Assembly: GCF_019649055.1 (NCBI RefSeq)
Contig: NW_026570315.1
Location: forward strand, 496,001 to 560,000
Direction of reading: 5' to 3'
Length of the DNA: 64,000 nucleotides
From: Paramacrobiotus metropolitanus
Lineage: Eukaryota; Tardigrada; Eutardigrada; Parachela; Macrobiotidae
Position numbers and translations under genes: made by a program. The notes under the pieces were generated by a model. That model saw only the letters and a list, made by a program, of their open reading frames with translations, ran no database searches and had not been told where the DNA came from. Positions 1 to 10,268 of this stretch are shown one piece after another (position 1 is the first letter of the stretch; the number at the start of each line of letters is the position of its first letter).

Positions 1-602
1 TTGTTTTTGATCTGAATCAACATACACCCTAAACCGATAGTAGAGGTATCACAGTGAAGCTCGATCGGCAGATTTGGTTCAAAGTGCAACAATATAACAT
101 TACTGCAAACCATTTTCTTTATCTCTTCAAATGCATCATGTTGGGATTTTCCCCAATGAAAATCGACGCTCTTTTTTAACAACTCGGTCAACGAGGCAAC
201 TATATCAGAGTAATTTTTATTATACGCTCGCCAGTAACCAGTCCCTCCTAAGAAGGACTAAATATCTTTAACTGTTTTAGGACCGGCCAATTCAATAATG
301 CAGTAGTTTTTTCTGGGGTGGGCCTGCGCCCTTTCCCATTTATAATATGCCCCAAGAACTTTATTTCAGGTTGAATAGTTATCCTTTTTTGTAATTTTAT
401 TTAAAGCGCGAAAATCCGAAACTGATCGGTAATTATCTCCACCTTTTTGGATCAGCAATAAAGGGCCATTCCAATTAAAAAAACTGGATTGAATAATTTT
501 TAATTTTAGTAACTTATCAACTTCCTCTTGAATTATCTCCTGCTGTTTTAAAGACACCCTGTCCGGCGGACAGTGAAGCGGTTTGTGTTCGGTCAATAAC
601 AA
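1..602 (-). pseudogene. Gypsy-1 reverse transcriptase/RNase H, core deleted
   Basis: The frame begins with typical RT fingers residues (an RVSLKQQEIIQEEVDKLL helix, then GPLLLIQKGG and SDFRALNKITKKDNYS). At about 366-390 it passes straight to the thumb motif FLGHIINGKG and then to the RNase H lead-in (FHWGKSQHDAFEEI, ELHCDTS). The palm, which should carry the YxDD active site, is absent, as if about 100 residues had been excised. Further frameshifts lie at about 270 and 190. An RT without its palm cannot polymerise. Confidence 0.8.
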
Positions 603-669
603 ATTCGGTCAAATGCGTTCGACCTATCGATTCACCCTTCTTAGGAAAGAGCTTTTGATATTTTTCGAC

Positions 670-957
670 TTACGCAATAACTTTAATTTTATTTTCTTTC
701 GATGATCCTTCCGCAATATGTATCTTTTCAAAATCTACGTGATTTTCCATAAACGGTTTTTCTTCTTTTTTATTATCTGGTACCACTTCGATTTCGCTTA
801 TAAAATCTGTACTGAATAATTCACCAAAATTAACATGGGTTTCTCCGTCATAAGTGTTATCAAAAACCACACTTTTACTTTTTTCTACACATTTTTTACA
901 TGGACTGTGGTCCATAAAATATAATCGGTGGGTACGGTAATCAATCAATGTTAACAT
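670..957 (-). pseudogene. Gypsy-1 Gag-Pol linker remnant
   Basis: About 95 codons are open after the zinc-knuckle frame. They include a CKKC pair and an acidic-basic stretch ending in IKVIA before a stop. In an intact Gypsy element the protease (D-T/S-G) should lie here, but no such motif is seen. The following frame resumes directly with the short RT lead-in (LFPKKGESIGRTHL). The segment is therefore either a diverged linker or what was left after the protease was deleted. Confidence 0.45.
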
Positions 958-1498
958 TATGCGAGTTTTTGTCATCATCTTCTTCGTACGGCTCAAATGC
1001 TTCTTCGTGATCAACTTGACCGGCTTGCCCACGCGGCGGAAGTGTGGGATATGTAGGTCTTGGGTTCCTGTTATTATTATTTTCCCTATTTCCGCTACGA
1101 TTATCTTGATTAGTTGAATCGCTGGAATTATTACTGCGATTATAATTATTTCGATTGAAATTTCCGTTGGAATTATTTCCGTAATTATTTCTCCTGTCAT
1201 TATTCCAGAAATTATTTCCTCCTCCTCTGTTATTGGCCCCATTACTTTTATTATGCCAACAATTAAGAGCTGTATGCCCTGGTTTATTACAATTAAAACA
1301 GATTGATCTGCCGTTGTTCGTTCTTTTACGACGGTTGAAATTATTATTATTGTTGCTATTATTGAAATCTTTACCATTTCCTCTATCGCCTCTTTGGTCA
1401 TTATTAAACCTGTTAATCCTGTTAAAGTTTCCATTCCTGTTATTATTATGCGGCACATAAATTTTTGTATTAATTAACTTTTGCACTTGAAAAACCAA
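941..1498 (-). pseudogene. Gypsy-1 nucleocapsid-like Asn-rich zinc knuckle
   Basis: The frame contains one perfect CCHC knuckle, CFNCNKPGHTALNC (C-x2-C-x4-H-x4-C), inside a very Asn/Arg/Gly-rich region with many short NRN and NNN runs. Zinc knuckles of this kind bind the element's RNA during packaging. It follows the capsid part after a stop and is best read as the C-terminal piece of the same Gag. The low-complexity flanks ending in a GQ(A)GQ and acidic stretch are unusual but could reflect repeat expansion. Confidence 0.75.
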
Positions 1499-1540
1499 AT
1501 TATCAACTTTATCGCTACTTTCAGATTTCTATTCCGTATT

Positions 1541-2763
1541 TTAGGAAAAATATACTTTATCAGACTTTTTCTCTTCTCCTGTTACAGGATACAATTCTTG
1601 TGCAAGTTTTAAGATTTCTTTAGGCGTTTTCTTTCCCATTAATCTAGTTTTCGCAGCTATATTTTGATCTTTCATCCCTCTTAAGACAAAAAACCCTTTT
1701 TCAGTTTCTTCCATAGCAGTTTTGTTAAACAAATCAAACACTTTGAAAAAATACGTTCTAAAATCTTCTTTAGAACTTTGCTGTCTTTTTAAAAGCTCCT
1801 CCATCGCTTTATCTTTACTCCCTGCTTTAGCAAAAACCTCTAAGAATCCTGATCTTAAATATTCCCAATCTTTATCCTCATTTTCTAAACTTTTGTACCA
1901 TTTTTGAGCAGTATTTGCTAATACATCGGGAAACCTTGTAGCCTTATCTGTATCGTTCCATCGATAGCTATCCGCACACCTCTCGAATGTATCCAGCCAC
2001 TGCTCAGCGTCCTCATGGGACGAGGCAGAGAAAGGTTTCGGCAGTTTCACTTTAGGACCAGTCATTGCTTTAATTAATTTATCTTCACCGCGTTCATCCG
2101 GATCTACACGGTTCTCACGCCTTTCCTTGCGTTGAGGGTTCTCTTCTACTCTTTCGTCACCGTTAGCCATTTTAATAACTTCAGTGTCCCTCTTTTCTTC
2201 CAAACCGCTGGAATAATCTGCCAAAAGCAGTTCTGACCTTTCCTGGACTGTCTGGTTCAGTTCTGAATTAGAATCCCGATCAGATTCTGGATCCGAATTC
2301 AGAATGCTATCGTAGTCTAGAGGACTATGGTCTCCTATTATACTTCTATCGAGATTTACTTTCTCCTTTACTGGAGTTTCAATTAGGGTTTTATAAAAAA
2401 TTGATTCTTCGGGAAAAGCAAATTCCACAAATTTGGTTCAAAACCAGATAATTTTTTTTGCGATTCAAACTTTTCAACTTCTGTATTTTCGAGAAACAAC
2501 GCTTTCCCAGAACTTTGTGCGAGCGGTTCACTGAGGCTTTCCTCTTTTTCCACACTTCTCTGTAATTTTTGGAGAGTCGACCCACTGGCCTCTCCTTTTT
2601 CAGATCCCCAGTATTTACTTGTCTTAAGATCTTCAGGGATAATCTCTGGCTTCTCTTTATTGAGCCTGGCGCTACTAAAAATTCCACTTGGTCCACCACC
2701 AGTTGGTTTCACTGGTTCTTTACTGGAGTGGCTCTTCCTGGTTTTACTCTTATCTGTAGCCAC
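1541..2763 (-). pseudogene. Gypsy-1 Gag, matrix/capsid part
   Basis: Two overlapping minus-strand frames join near 2383-2430. The upstream frame starts with ATG at 2763 and is Ser/Lys/Glu-rich. The downstream frame (1541-2428) carries a retrotransposon Gag capsid: an AEQWLDTFERCADSYRW-like start, then WYKSL, a FLEVF motif and a helical tail. This arrangement is typical of Ty3/Gypsy capsid proteins, which assemble the cytoplasmic particle around the genomic RNA. The need to change frame, and the stop near 1541 before the zinc knuckle, mark it as broken. The capsid family call is firm; the N-terminal part is inferred only from continuity. Confidence 0.75.
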
Positions 2764-3001
2764 TTTTCGGCTTACATTTATTCAACTGTTCCCCTTGTCA
2801 TCAATTAATATATTTTTTACTTCAAAAAACTAAATATTTTTCTTAGTCTTATGACTCTTAAACAAATTTTAACTTTAATTTCTGGTCCTGTGACCTTTAT
2901 CCTCAATTTCTTTTCTGCAGATTTAATTTTTACCTATCAATCCTTTTTGCGTACGCTCTTCTAATTCTTTGTGATTCCTCTTTAAAAATAATTTATTTGA
3001 G

Positions 3002-3722
3002 TGTTTACACGCAATTGGCCAGATCGCGCTGCACCCAAGTGTTTTACCCTAGGGTCTTCAAGTTTTCCAAGAACCACACTATCCGATTTAACGGAGTCTG
3101 ATGGACGTCCTTTCTAAATTATACGGATCCCTTCAAGTACCGGTGAAAGGTCACCCGGTGTGTTGCACCTCACTTACTCTCAGCAAGTCCTGACCATCAT
3201 TCGGTCGGATATATTCAAGCCTCGGTGAAAGGTCACCTGATTTGTTACAACTCTCATCTAAACTCTGAGCAAGTCCTGACCTTTATTCGGTCGTATATAT
3301 TATCCACTAAAATCCTGACTTATATTTTAGGCCGGATACTTTTTATCAAAATCTTCCGACCTTTATAGGTCAAAACCAACTCTAAAGCTGACCTTTGTCA
3401 GCAACTTACCTCCCGTTATAAATCCATTGGGCTATATCCACAAGCTCGTAGTTAATCCTCTCACGCCACTTGTTACAATGGGGGAAAAACACAACTCAAG
3501 GCAGGTTCGACTTTTAATCAAAACTCTTTGCAACTGATTTAGACACTGATGTTTAGGCGCCCTGCAAGCGCGCCTTTTATTAGCGGCACATCAAAGCGAA
3601 TTCAAAAATGCAAAATAAACAAACACAAAACCACAACAATATTAGGTAATCAAAACACAATTATGCAATCACCAAAACCAAATTATATAAGCATCTGACA
3701 TCATCGGAATTATGTCATAACA
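3002..3722 (-). repeat. Candidate 5' LTR of Gypsy-1
   Basis: The segment starts TGTT and ends AACA, the usual short inverted termini of an LTR, and lies directly upstream of Gag on the minus strand. On that strand there is a TATA-like stretch (about 3682-3690) and an AATAAA-like signal near 3577. A diverged tandem duplication of about 85 bp lies at 3133-3213 and 3214-3300; both units contain GGTGAAAGGTCACC-like and CCTGACC...CGGTC sequences that can fold. The partner LTR would lie outside the window and no primer-binding site was recognised, so the boundaries are tentative. Confidence 0.5.
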
Positions 3723-5488
3723 CTTACGCTAGAGCACCCATGTGAGATTGATAAGCGATCTTCTGGTCGGCTTGGTCCTGATATGAAGTCTGGGTCGGAT
3801 CCAAGCTGGGCTGTTAATCCACTGGACCATGTAACATTCGATTTGCCTCTGGACGGGTCCGAGTTCCGGTGTCTTCGTCGAGTTATGGCTTCGTTGCTGT
3901 GGCGTCTGTTGGCCGAGCAATTCTCACTCCATCAGGCAATCATGCACGCTTGAGGTGAGAAAGGGGCCTCTGTGGTCCCTGCTTACAAAACAAGCTCTTT
4001 GGTTTAAACATTGCCGGAGTTGGTTGCCGGCAGAGATCCGCCTTCACGCACATGCAAGGATCCTGAGGTCATATAAGATTCACTTCGTCGTTTTTCGTCG
4101 CGAACCAGAGACGCCTAGCCGCTTCTGTTGGGGTAGACGACGCTTGTCCACGGGAGGGTTTCGTTCCTTGCCGATGACGCAGAACAGCTGGCGGGTACTG
4201 TTGCGGGCAGTTGATTTCCGTCAGCGGACTCGTTAAGGAGTGCAGGTCGTAACCGCTAGTACGGTCTGCCTAGGGTGTTCCATTTGAGTCATGGGGAAGC
4301 GGGTCGGCGAAGTCGTCGATACACCAGTAGCCGGCTAGACCGTCGGGGGCCCCTTCAGGGAAAGGCAGCACGGTCAAAGCGTGCGTAGTCGTGTTCACCG
4401 GTGAGTCGGTTAATTCCGATATCCTCCGGGAGAGACGTCGGTTGGACTCCAGGTACAAAGTCTGTATGTCTTGGTTCAACGGAGAATCCGGTACAACTTT
4501 TTAGACGGTAGCATTCGGGGTTGTTATCGCGGTCTGCGATTTTTCCGTCTACCTACAGCGTGTTCGACCTTTGTGGTCGGCTAGGTAGCACATTCTGGCT
4601 GACGATCCTACGCTTCCACATCTTCCTATGTGAAATTATGGCTTCGCCGACCTGTGTGGTCGGTTAAGGTAGCCAATCGTGGTTGACACGGTCTGTTGTA
4701 GTTATGGCATTGGAATCCGTTTGTTCACTTCCGCTACATGTTCCGTGGCACGGTCTGCGCCTTCCTTAAATAAAGTCAACCTTTGTGGTCGGCTTATTCA
4801 AGTTAGATATCCGACTGTCTTCGGTGACGGGGGTTACTGGTTGGCTACACGGTTCTCGAGTCGGCCACGGGTGCCAGGCAAACATGGTGTGAAACCCACG
4901 CAGCGATGTGTTTCGCACCATGTTAGCGTTATCCTCTCGGTCTGTACTCCAGAGTCGGTTGGCCGGAGTAATCTTCTGACTCACCATGTAACAGCGTGTT
5001 AGGCGTGGTTTCCACGATTAGCTTTGTTAGCTGGTCGGTGCGTCTGTTGGCTCCCACCGTAGCAGATGTGGTTCACGATAGGCTGTGTTAGCAGATGTGG
5101 TTCCGCGGTCTGCATATGCCATGCTGGGGAACTGAGGTCGGTTGCTCAGTTGTATCCAAGGGATTCCTCGGGGGACGTACCGGTACGGTGAAAGAACCGA
5201 ACTACCCAGGTCTGACCACGCGTTCCCGGGTCCAAACAAAAGAATCCGGCCAACCTTTGTGGTCGGCTTTTATGGCATGATCGTGGTTGACGTCTGTTAC
5301 GTTCATAGTGTATCTGTGCAAACATAAGAAAGGTGTCCATTCCAAATTCCCTGTCGGTTTTCGATGGTGCTGTTTCTCAACTAGGCTGGTTCTCAGCCAG
5401 GTCGTTTCTGGACCGTGCCGTTTCTCGGCTCTAAGTCCTCTTTGGGTGTTACAGCTAGGTACTAGGTCTCCTTTGTGTAAACCCGTCC
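3723..5488 (-). other. 3' region of copy L with covarying mini-hairpins
   Basis: No convincing gene is seen after the ORF3 stop. The stretch aligns with 48793-50450 of copy R. It keeps short hairpins at the same places, with loop ACAAA or ACACA on the minus strand: 5249-5267, 4774-4794, 4647-4663, 4565-4579 and about 3963-3980. The stem at 5249-5267 differs from R by one base and remains paired through a G-U wobble. Some frame conservation with R around 4766-4987 hints at a decayed fourth reading frame, but stops are frequent. Confidence 0.6.
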
Positions 5489-7646
5489 CTACAAAAGGTT
5501 CACGTCGATCGGCGGTTCGCAGCCGAAGTAATCTTCCTCGTCGTCGTCGGGTTTCGGTCGGTGATGAGGTCGTAATGTGGACTCCTTTGGTCTGCAGCTT
5601 CCGGAGCCACTTCGTTGGGACGCTGTATCGTCTTCGGTTTCCTGGCCCGGGTGTTCTGCTTGGGACTTCTTTGCCTTGGCTACCTTTTTCCGCAACTGCT
5701 GTGCTAAGGGTCGGGCGCCCGGAGCCAAGTCGTCTGACATCCCTTCTTCGTAGGGATGTGAGGTAAATCCGGCCGGTAAGTGCTTTTCTGTACGATACCA
5801 GCTCACAAATCGAGGTGCGTCGTCGTAAGTGTCGATTTGGTCTTGGGTTCGGATTGCGTATCGTTCGGCATGCCGTTCTTGGGCGAAGAGGAGAACCCGT
5901 AACCAGACGGCGAGGATGATGCTTCTCATCGGCGAGCCAAGTTGGGCTACGATGGTTTCTAGCGCTGGTGAGATCCTCTGGTTCCGGTGAAGTCCGTACA
6001 ATGTGAAATGGCAGTGGTAATTGCCGAGTCTTGCCGCGAAGAGGTAGCGTAGTACAGCTGCCGTACTGTTCTGTTCCAGTTCGATCTCCTCTTGTGGGAT
6101 ATTCTGCAGCAAGTCCAGAGCTGCCCGAGTCGCTGTGATGACGAAAGCCGGATGTGCGTCGGTGATGACGAACTGGGCAACGCTTTCAAACTCGTCGTAT
6201 TGGTATTCGCGTGGACCGAGCTGACTTAAACGCGGTCCGTCCGGACTGTACAGCGGTATATTCAGCAAGGCCGGGTCGGTCATTGACGGCAAGGCGTTCG
6301 CTCGGTCGTATGGATGTTCCATATTAGGGTTGGTGTGACTGGTCATGTTGAAGGTCGGTAGCCACTGGTCTCGTTCCATTAGAGTCTGGTGTCCGGATCG
6401 GACGAGGAACTGTCGTAAGTTTTCGACCATACGCCAGACTTGTGGGCGATGTCGTTCCTCATACTCCATGGTGTTCATGATGTAATTCGTCCGTTCGTTT
6501 GGATGTGACATGACGATTTTAATTACCTGTTGGCGGGCGGCGTCATAACGACGGTCTTCTTCACTTGTGGGACATTTGCCATTTGGTCGGCTACATCCAC
6601 ATCCATTTGGTCAGGTTGAGCTTCAGGTTGTTCTGCGGGTTCCGCCATGTCGGCGTCCGGCTGCGCTTCTGGTGGGAGAAAGTTCCGCTTCGACTTACTA
6701 TTTTAGTCGACGACCAGTCCGATGCTGACTTCTTCAGCTCCGGTTCGTTTGCCGGGGGGAGGTCTGGTCGGCTCTTTTCCCGTTCCTCTGATAATGGCCT
6801 GTTGTTCCTCGATTTTGTGTCGAGCGTCGTGGCCGATTCGATGTCGGAGGTCGTGTCCTGCCAGATTTCTAGCCGGTCGGCGCTGCTGCTGTTGAGTCGT
6901 CGACTGCGGCGGCGCCATTGGTTGCGCCGCTGGTCCAGGTTGTGGGATCTGTTGGGACACAACTGGTTGAGCTTGCGTAATGACCAGCGTAGCCCTTTGT
7001 GGGATTGCCGTCAACTGTTCTGCCGTAGCCGGAGTGAAGGTAACCAACTGTCGGGTTCCATCCGGCATGTTCATCATCATCTTCATTTCAACGTTCTGAA
7101 GTGTTCGGTGTGGGTCTCCGACGAAAACTTCCCGTATCTCCTTGTCCAGCCATTCTGGTTCCGAGCGACCCTGTGCGGGTGTCGCGGTTCTTATTTCCGG
7201 TTCATGACGGGTCGGTGGTGGGTAAACTTCCATTTTAGCGATTTTTTCGTTGACCTTTTTAAGTTTATTCTTTCCCTCCTCTTGTCGCACCAGGTCCTGT
7301 TGCTGGCGCCACTCAAAGAGTCGGGCAGTCAGCACCGGAGGTCGAGTGCCTTTCCAACCTTCGTCATCGGTCTGTTGACGTTGGATGACAGCCAAATTAT
7401 CCGTTCATACGCCCGCAGCTGGTTGACGAGGTACTCTCGGCCGGCCAAGTATCTGTATGCGCTAAGGTTTCCAGCGACGACGTTCAAATAAAGAGCTTGG
7501 GCCAGGGCGTACGTCTGTCTTCCAGTATCCGGGGTCCGGTCATTCGTAAATGAGATGATGCACTGCGCGCATGGGAGTTTGTTGCCCTGCGGCGTCGCAT
7601 TCTCACTGCACCGTTGGCAGTCTCCGGTGTATGCTTCCGTTCGAGG
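5489..7646 (-). pseudogene. Copy L ORF3: zinc-finger-like N-terminus plus conserved C-terminal domain
   Basis: The frame opens right after a TTTTAACAG acceptor (AG at 7648-7647). Its first 35 residues contain CQRCSEN and CAQC, two CxxC pairs that look zinc-binding. Then come an AQALYLNVVAGNLSAYR helical block, a Gln/Pro-rich middle (6703-7395) and a conserved domain of about 340 residues (5489-6511) with the motifs NYIMNTMEYEERHRPQVWRM, LPTFNMTSH and LRYLFAARLGNYH. The tail is acidic and ends DEEDYFGCEPPIDVNLL. The stop is shared with R. Breaks near 7395-7480 and 6520-6700 require frame changes. No ATG lies near the start. The function is unknown; homologues occur in R and E2. Confidence 0.7.
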
Positions 7647-7878
7647 CTGTTAAAATAAAAATTAAGCAATCCACTTTGTCGGATGCATTCTATGTTATTA
7701 TTCCTATGATTTTACACCCTATGATTACTACGGTCGGGCTAGATCGGTTCTCGAGCTGGGGCAAGGCGCCTTTGTGGTGCCGATGAGGTTGGTCGACTTC
7801 TGTTGGTCGATTAACACCTTTGTGGTGTTTTATGGAGGTAGTCGGTTCTGCAACTCCTCCGACGCGTTCTGCGTCTCC
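7647..7878 (-). promoter_or_regulatory. Copy L intercistronic module between ORF2 and ORF3
   Basis: After the ORF2 stop, the minus strand holds the hairpin AACACC-ACAAA-GGTGTT (7813-7829), then repeated TCATAGGG, TCATAGGA and ACATAG words, then an AT/pyrimidine tract ending TTTTAACAG at 7647. The same order occurs in R at 46379-46617 and, more diverged, in E2 at 56180-56324. The final element looks like a 3' splice acceptor, and ORF3 coding starts directly behind it. Confidence 0.6.
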
Positions 7879-8700
7879 TCATTCCCGAGTAGGTGGGTCG
7901 GTTGGTTCCGGCCGGTCCACTTGGAGGATGTCGGTCGACTCGTTCTGTTGCTCCGTGGCCGGTCGTTCCTTCGGTAAATGTCTGTGTCGATGTGTCGACG
8001 GATTGCAAGCCACGAACCGCTGGCCGCCTTGGATGTTATCCGTGTTTGAGGCGAAACGTTTTTGGAAGAATCCCTTTTCCAGGACCCACTCCAGTTCGTC
8101 GGCCAGGTCGTATCCCTTGTTTCTAGGATCTTTTTTCGGCTTGTATTTCGGGTCGGTTAATTGAGGTTTCTTTGCCAACCGGACGAAGTCGAATCGTGCC
8201 GTAAGTTGGTGCATCAGTTCACCGCGCGTTATTCCGTCCGGATGCCAGGTCATTTCCATACACTCTTCGATGGCGTGTACCCATCCTTCGTATGTGTCGG
8301 GGGCCGGATCCAGTTTGTCCGGTGGGAATTCGTAATACATCCGCTTGTTGCTAGTATGTGTTTGAATAATTTTTCCCCATTGGTATCCGAGTTCGCAATA
8401 CCGTCTGACGTTGTTGTAACTCAGTTGTCTCCACTCGCCTTCGTTCACCTTCCAGTGTTGGAGGAGTTTAAAGGCGATCTTCGGTGTGGCGAACTTCGGT
8501 CCGCGGGTCGCAAGAGCCTTCAGAGCCGCAAACGTGTACATCCATCCGGGGTCGTATTCCGAGACGGACAGTTTCGGCTGTTGGGCCCCATCATACCAGT
8601 ATATTTTACTCGTACGTTAGCCAATGGGGGAATATCGTTTGGTAGTTCCTCCCTGGTATCTTCGTTCCATCCAGTGCGGAGTCGATCCGGTTCGGAGTCG
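7879..8700 (-). pseudogene. Copy L ORF2 C-terminus: winged-helix-like pair
   Basis: The frame from 8541 to 7879 reads MYTFAALKALATRGPKF, then LLQHWKVNEGEWRQLSY, a basic helix, and a beta-like hairpin THTSNKRMYYEFPPDKL. A second unit follows (WHPDGITRGELMHQLTARF to LEWVLEKGFF). Each unit has the helix-helix-helix-wing rhythm of winged-helix DNA-binding domains; this is an inference from pattern, not a family match. It ends RPEPTDPPTRE at a stop shared with copy R, so this is the true C-terminus of ORF2. E2 carries a homologous pair at 55556-56179. Confidence 0.6.
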
Positions 8701-8704
8701 GGAG

Positions 8705-10232
8705 TTACCGGTATCCTTTGACCGTAGAAACGAGGGACGTAGACGTCGCCACTACATTCTTGCATCGGCTCGTCGGCATTGTTAAAGTCGGCCGGTGGCT
8801 TGTCCTGTCTGTCAGATATTTCTGGCTCGCCCTGTTGTTGGGGCGTCGAAGGCGGCGGCGGTGGTGGTTTACCATTTTCCTGTCGTCCTCGTCTTTTCCC
8901 GATTCACTTCCAGGTGTTTGGATTGCGCCGTCATCCTCATCGTCGTCATCATTTTCTTCGGATGTAGTCGACTCGTCTGTCTTAGCCGGCTTCTTCTTAG
9001 ACTTAGTCGTTTTCGGTTGACTCTTCCGTTGAGCCTTTTTTTCCGAAGCCGGTGAAGTTTCCATGGGCGAGGTCGGTGGAAGTGACTGTGTGTCCGTCGG
9101 TTTAAACCGCCCTTTTGCGCTGCGCGTCTGTTTCGCTGCGCTGGGCCGTCCTTTTGGGGCCGGTGCCGTATTGATGTTTGTTGCCGGTTCAAAGGGCGCT
9201 CGAGGTCGAGGTTGAGCTTGGATTCGCTTCTGGGACGGCTGTCCGGCTGCTCTAGCGATGTGTAGCATGTCGGCTGCTGCACCGGACGGTTGTTCGTCCG
9301 CTTCGCTATACTCTTCGACAATCATTTCCGTACCAGCCGGTGGTTTTTCCTTGTTAACATAGGACATCCGTAGTTTGAACTCACGCCGTTGTTGTTCCGG
9401 TATGAATCCTGGTACGGTGAACCGAAGAGGTAGGTCGCGTTCCGCATTGGTCGTCTGAAGAGTGTATTCTTCGACCAGCGATGTTATCTCGTCAGTTATT
9501 ATGTCGTTAATGATGCTGTCGATGTTCCCCTCGCCGTTCATGTACATCACATTATATACACGGGCGATCTGGACCAGGCTCGATCCGCGGGGATTTCTGA
9601 TATATCCAATGCACCTCACGATTCTCGTCGGTATGTCGTCCGAGTTCTTACCGGAAGTGCTTTTAAGTGCCTTAATGATGTCTGGTGGGAGCAGCTCGGC
9701 CATCTTTCCCCATTGTCGGCTGGACAGCTACCGCTAATCCAAAGTCCAGAGTCCATGCCACTATTACCATCATCAGTTGATGTGTCAGCCATGTATGGCC
9801 GTCGGCTTGAATGTTGGTGAGGAGGTCGCGCACCATGGACAAGTAAATGTCCGTGCCATTTCCATTGGCATTTCTGATGCTTCGTACCACTTCGACGTGT
9901 ATCCGGGCAGTACGGATGACTATTGTCGAATCTTCCTCCTGTTGGTCTGGAAGTCGTTCGCGTACATCGTCAGGGGCCGGCCACTGTGATTCGTCGGTGT
10001 CCGGTGCGTGTTTGAAGATTTCCTTCAAATTCCCCTTAAATCCCTCGTAGGGGTCGCCGTCTCCGTGGTCGGAGATTGAATCCTTTGCCTCGATGTCCGG
10101 GATTTGGTCGGATTCTTCATCGGATTGTTGCTTCGATGTCAAAGGCTGGGGTTCCGACGACTCCACTGGCTTAGACGACTTCTGTGGTCGTTCGGCCGTT
10201 GCTTTGGTCGGCTTTGTTCCGGCCTTCTTCAT
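8705..10232 (-). pseudogene. Copy L ORF2: conserved globular domain and acidic tail
   Basis: Two frames overlap at 9672-9703 and join by a frameshift. The first (9672-10232) has a Lys/Ser/Glu-rich start, then LKEIFKHAPDTDESQWPAPD and an apparently folded region (SMVRDLLTNIQADGHTWLTHQ). The second (8705-9703) continues with ELLPPDIIKALKSTSGK, RIVRCIGYI, VYNVMYMNGEGNIDSII and RFTVPGFIPEQQRREFKLR. It then turns basic and finally acidic (DDDDEDD). The conserved block keeps its reading frame in R (43830-45124). I do not recognise the fold. Confidence 0.6.
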
Positions 10233-10268
10233 CAGTTCTTGGAATAGCTGTTTGGCTGCCTCGCTATC

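Larger units (their letters stand above)
1..3722 (-). mobile_element. Gypsy-1: degenerate Ty3/Gypsy retroelement, partial
   Basis: Reading right to left, the stretch holds a candidate LTR (3002-3722), a Gag capsid region (1541-2763), an Asn-rich zinc-knuckle region (941-1498), a linker (670-957) and broken reverse transcriptase/RNase H (1-602). It runs off the left edge of the window. It is much more AT-rich than the giant element next to it. Its outer end at 3722 cuts the 3' region of copy L, because the matching part of copy R continues about 1 kb further. No aspartic-protease motif was found, and the catalytic core of the RT is missing, so the copy is dead and internally deleted. Confidence 0.85.

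Noticed and set aside
1233-1460. Leu-rich plus-strand reading frame, membrane-protein-like
   Set aside because: It is the antisense of the Asn-rich zinc-knuckle region of Gypsy-1, whose AAT/AAC codons read as Leu/Ile on the other strand.
5287-5766. Plus-strand frame of 159 codons near the end of ORF3 in L
   Set aside because: Composition is Arg/Ser/Pro-rich as expected for the antisense of acidic/basic coding DNA, and it has no counterpart meaning in R.
6565-7491. Long plus-strand frame of 308 codons over copy L
   Set aside because: It is antisense to ORF3; the minus frame has homologues in R and E2, the plus frame has none.
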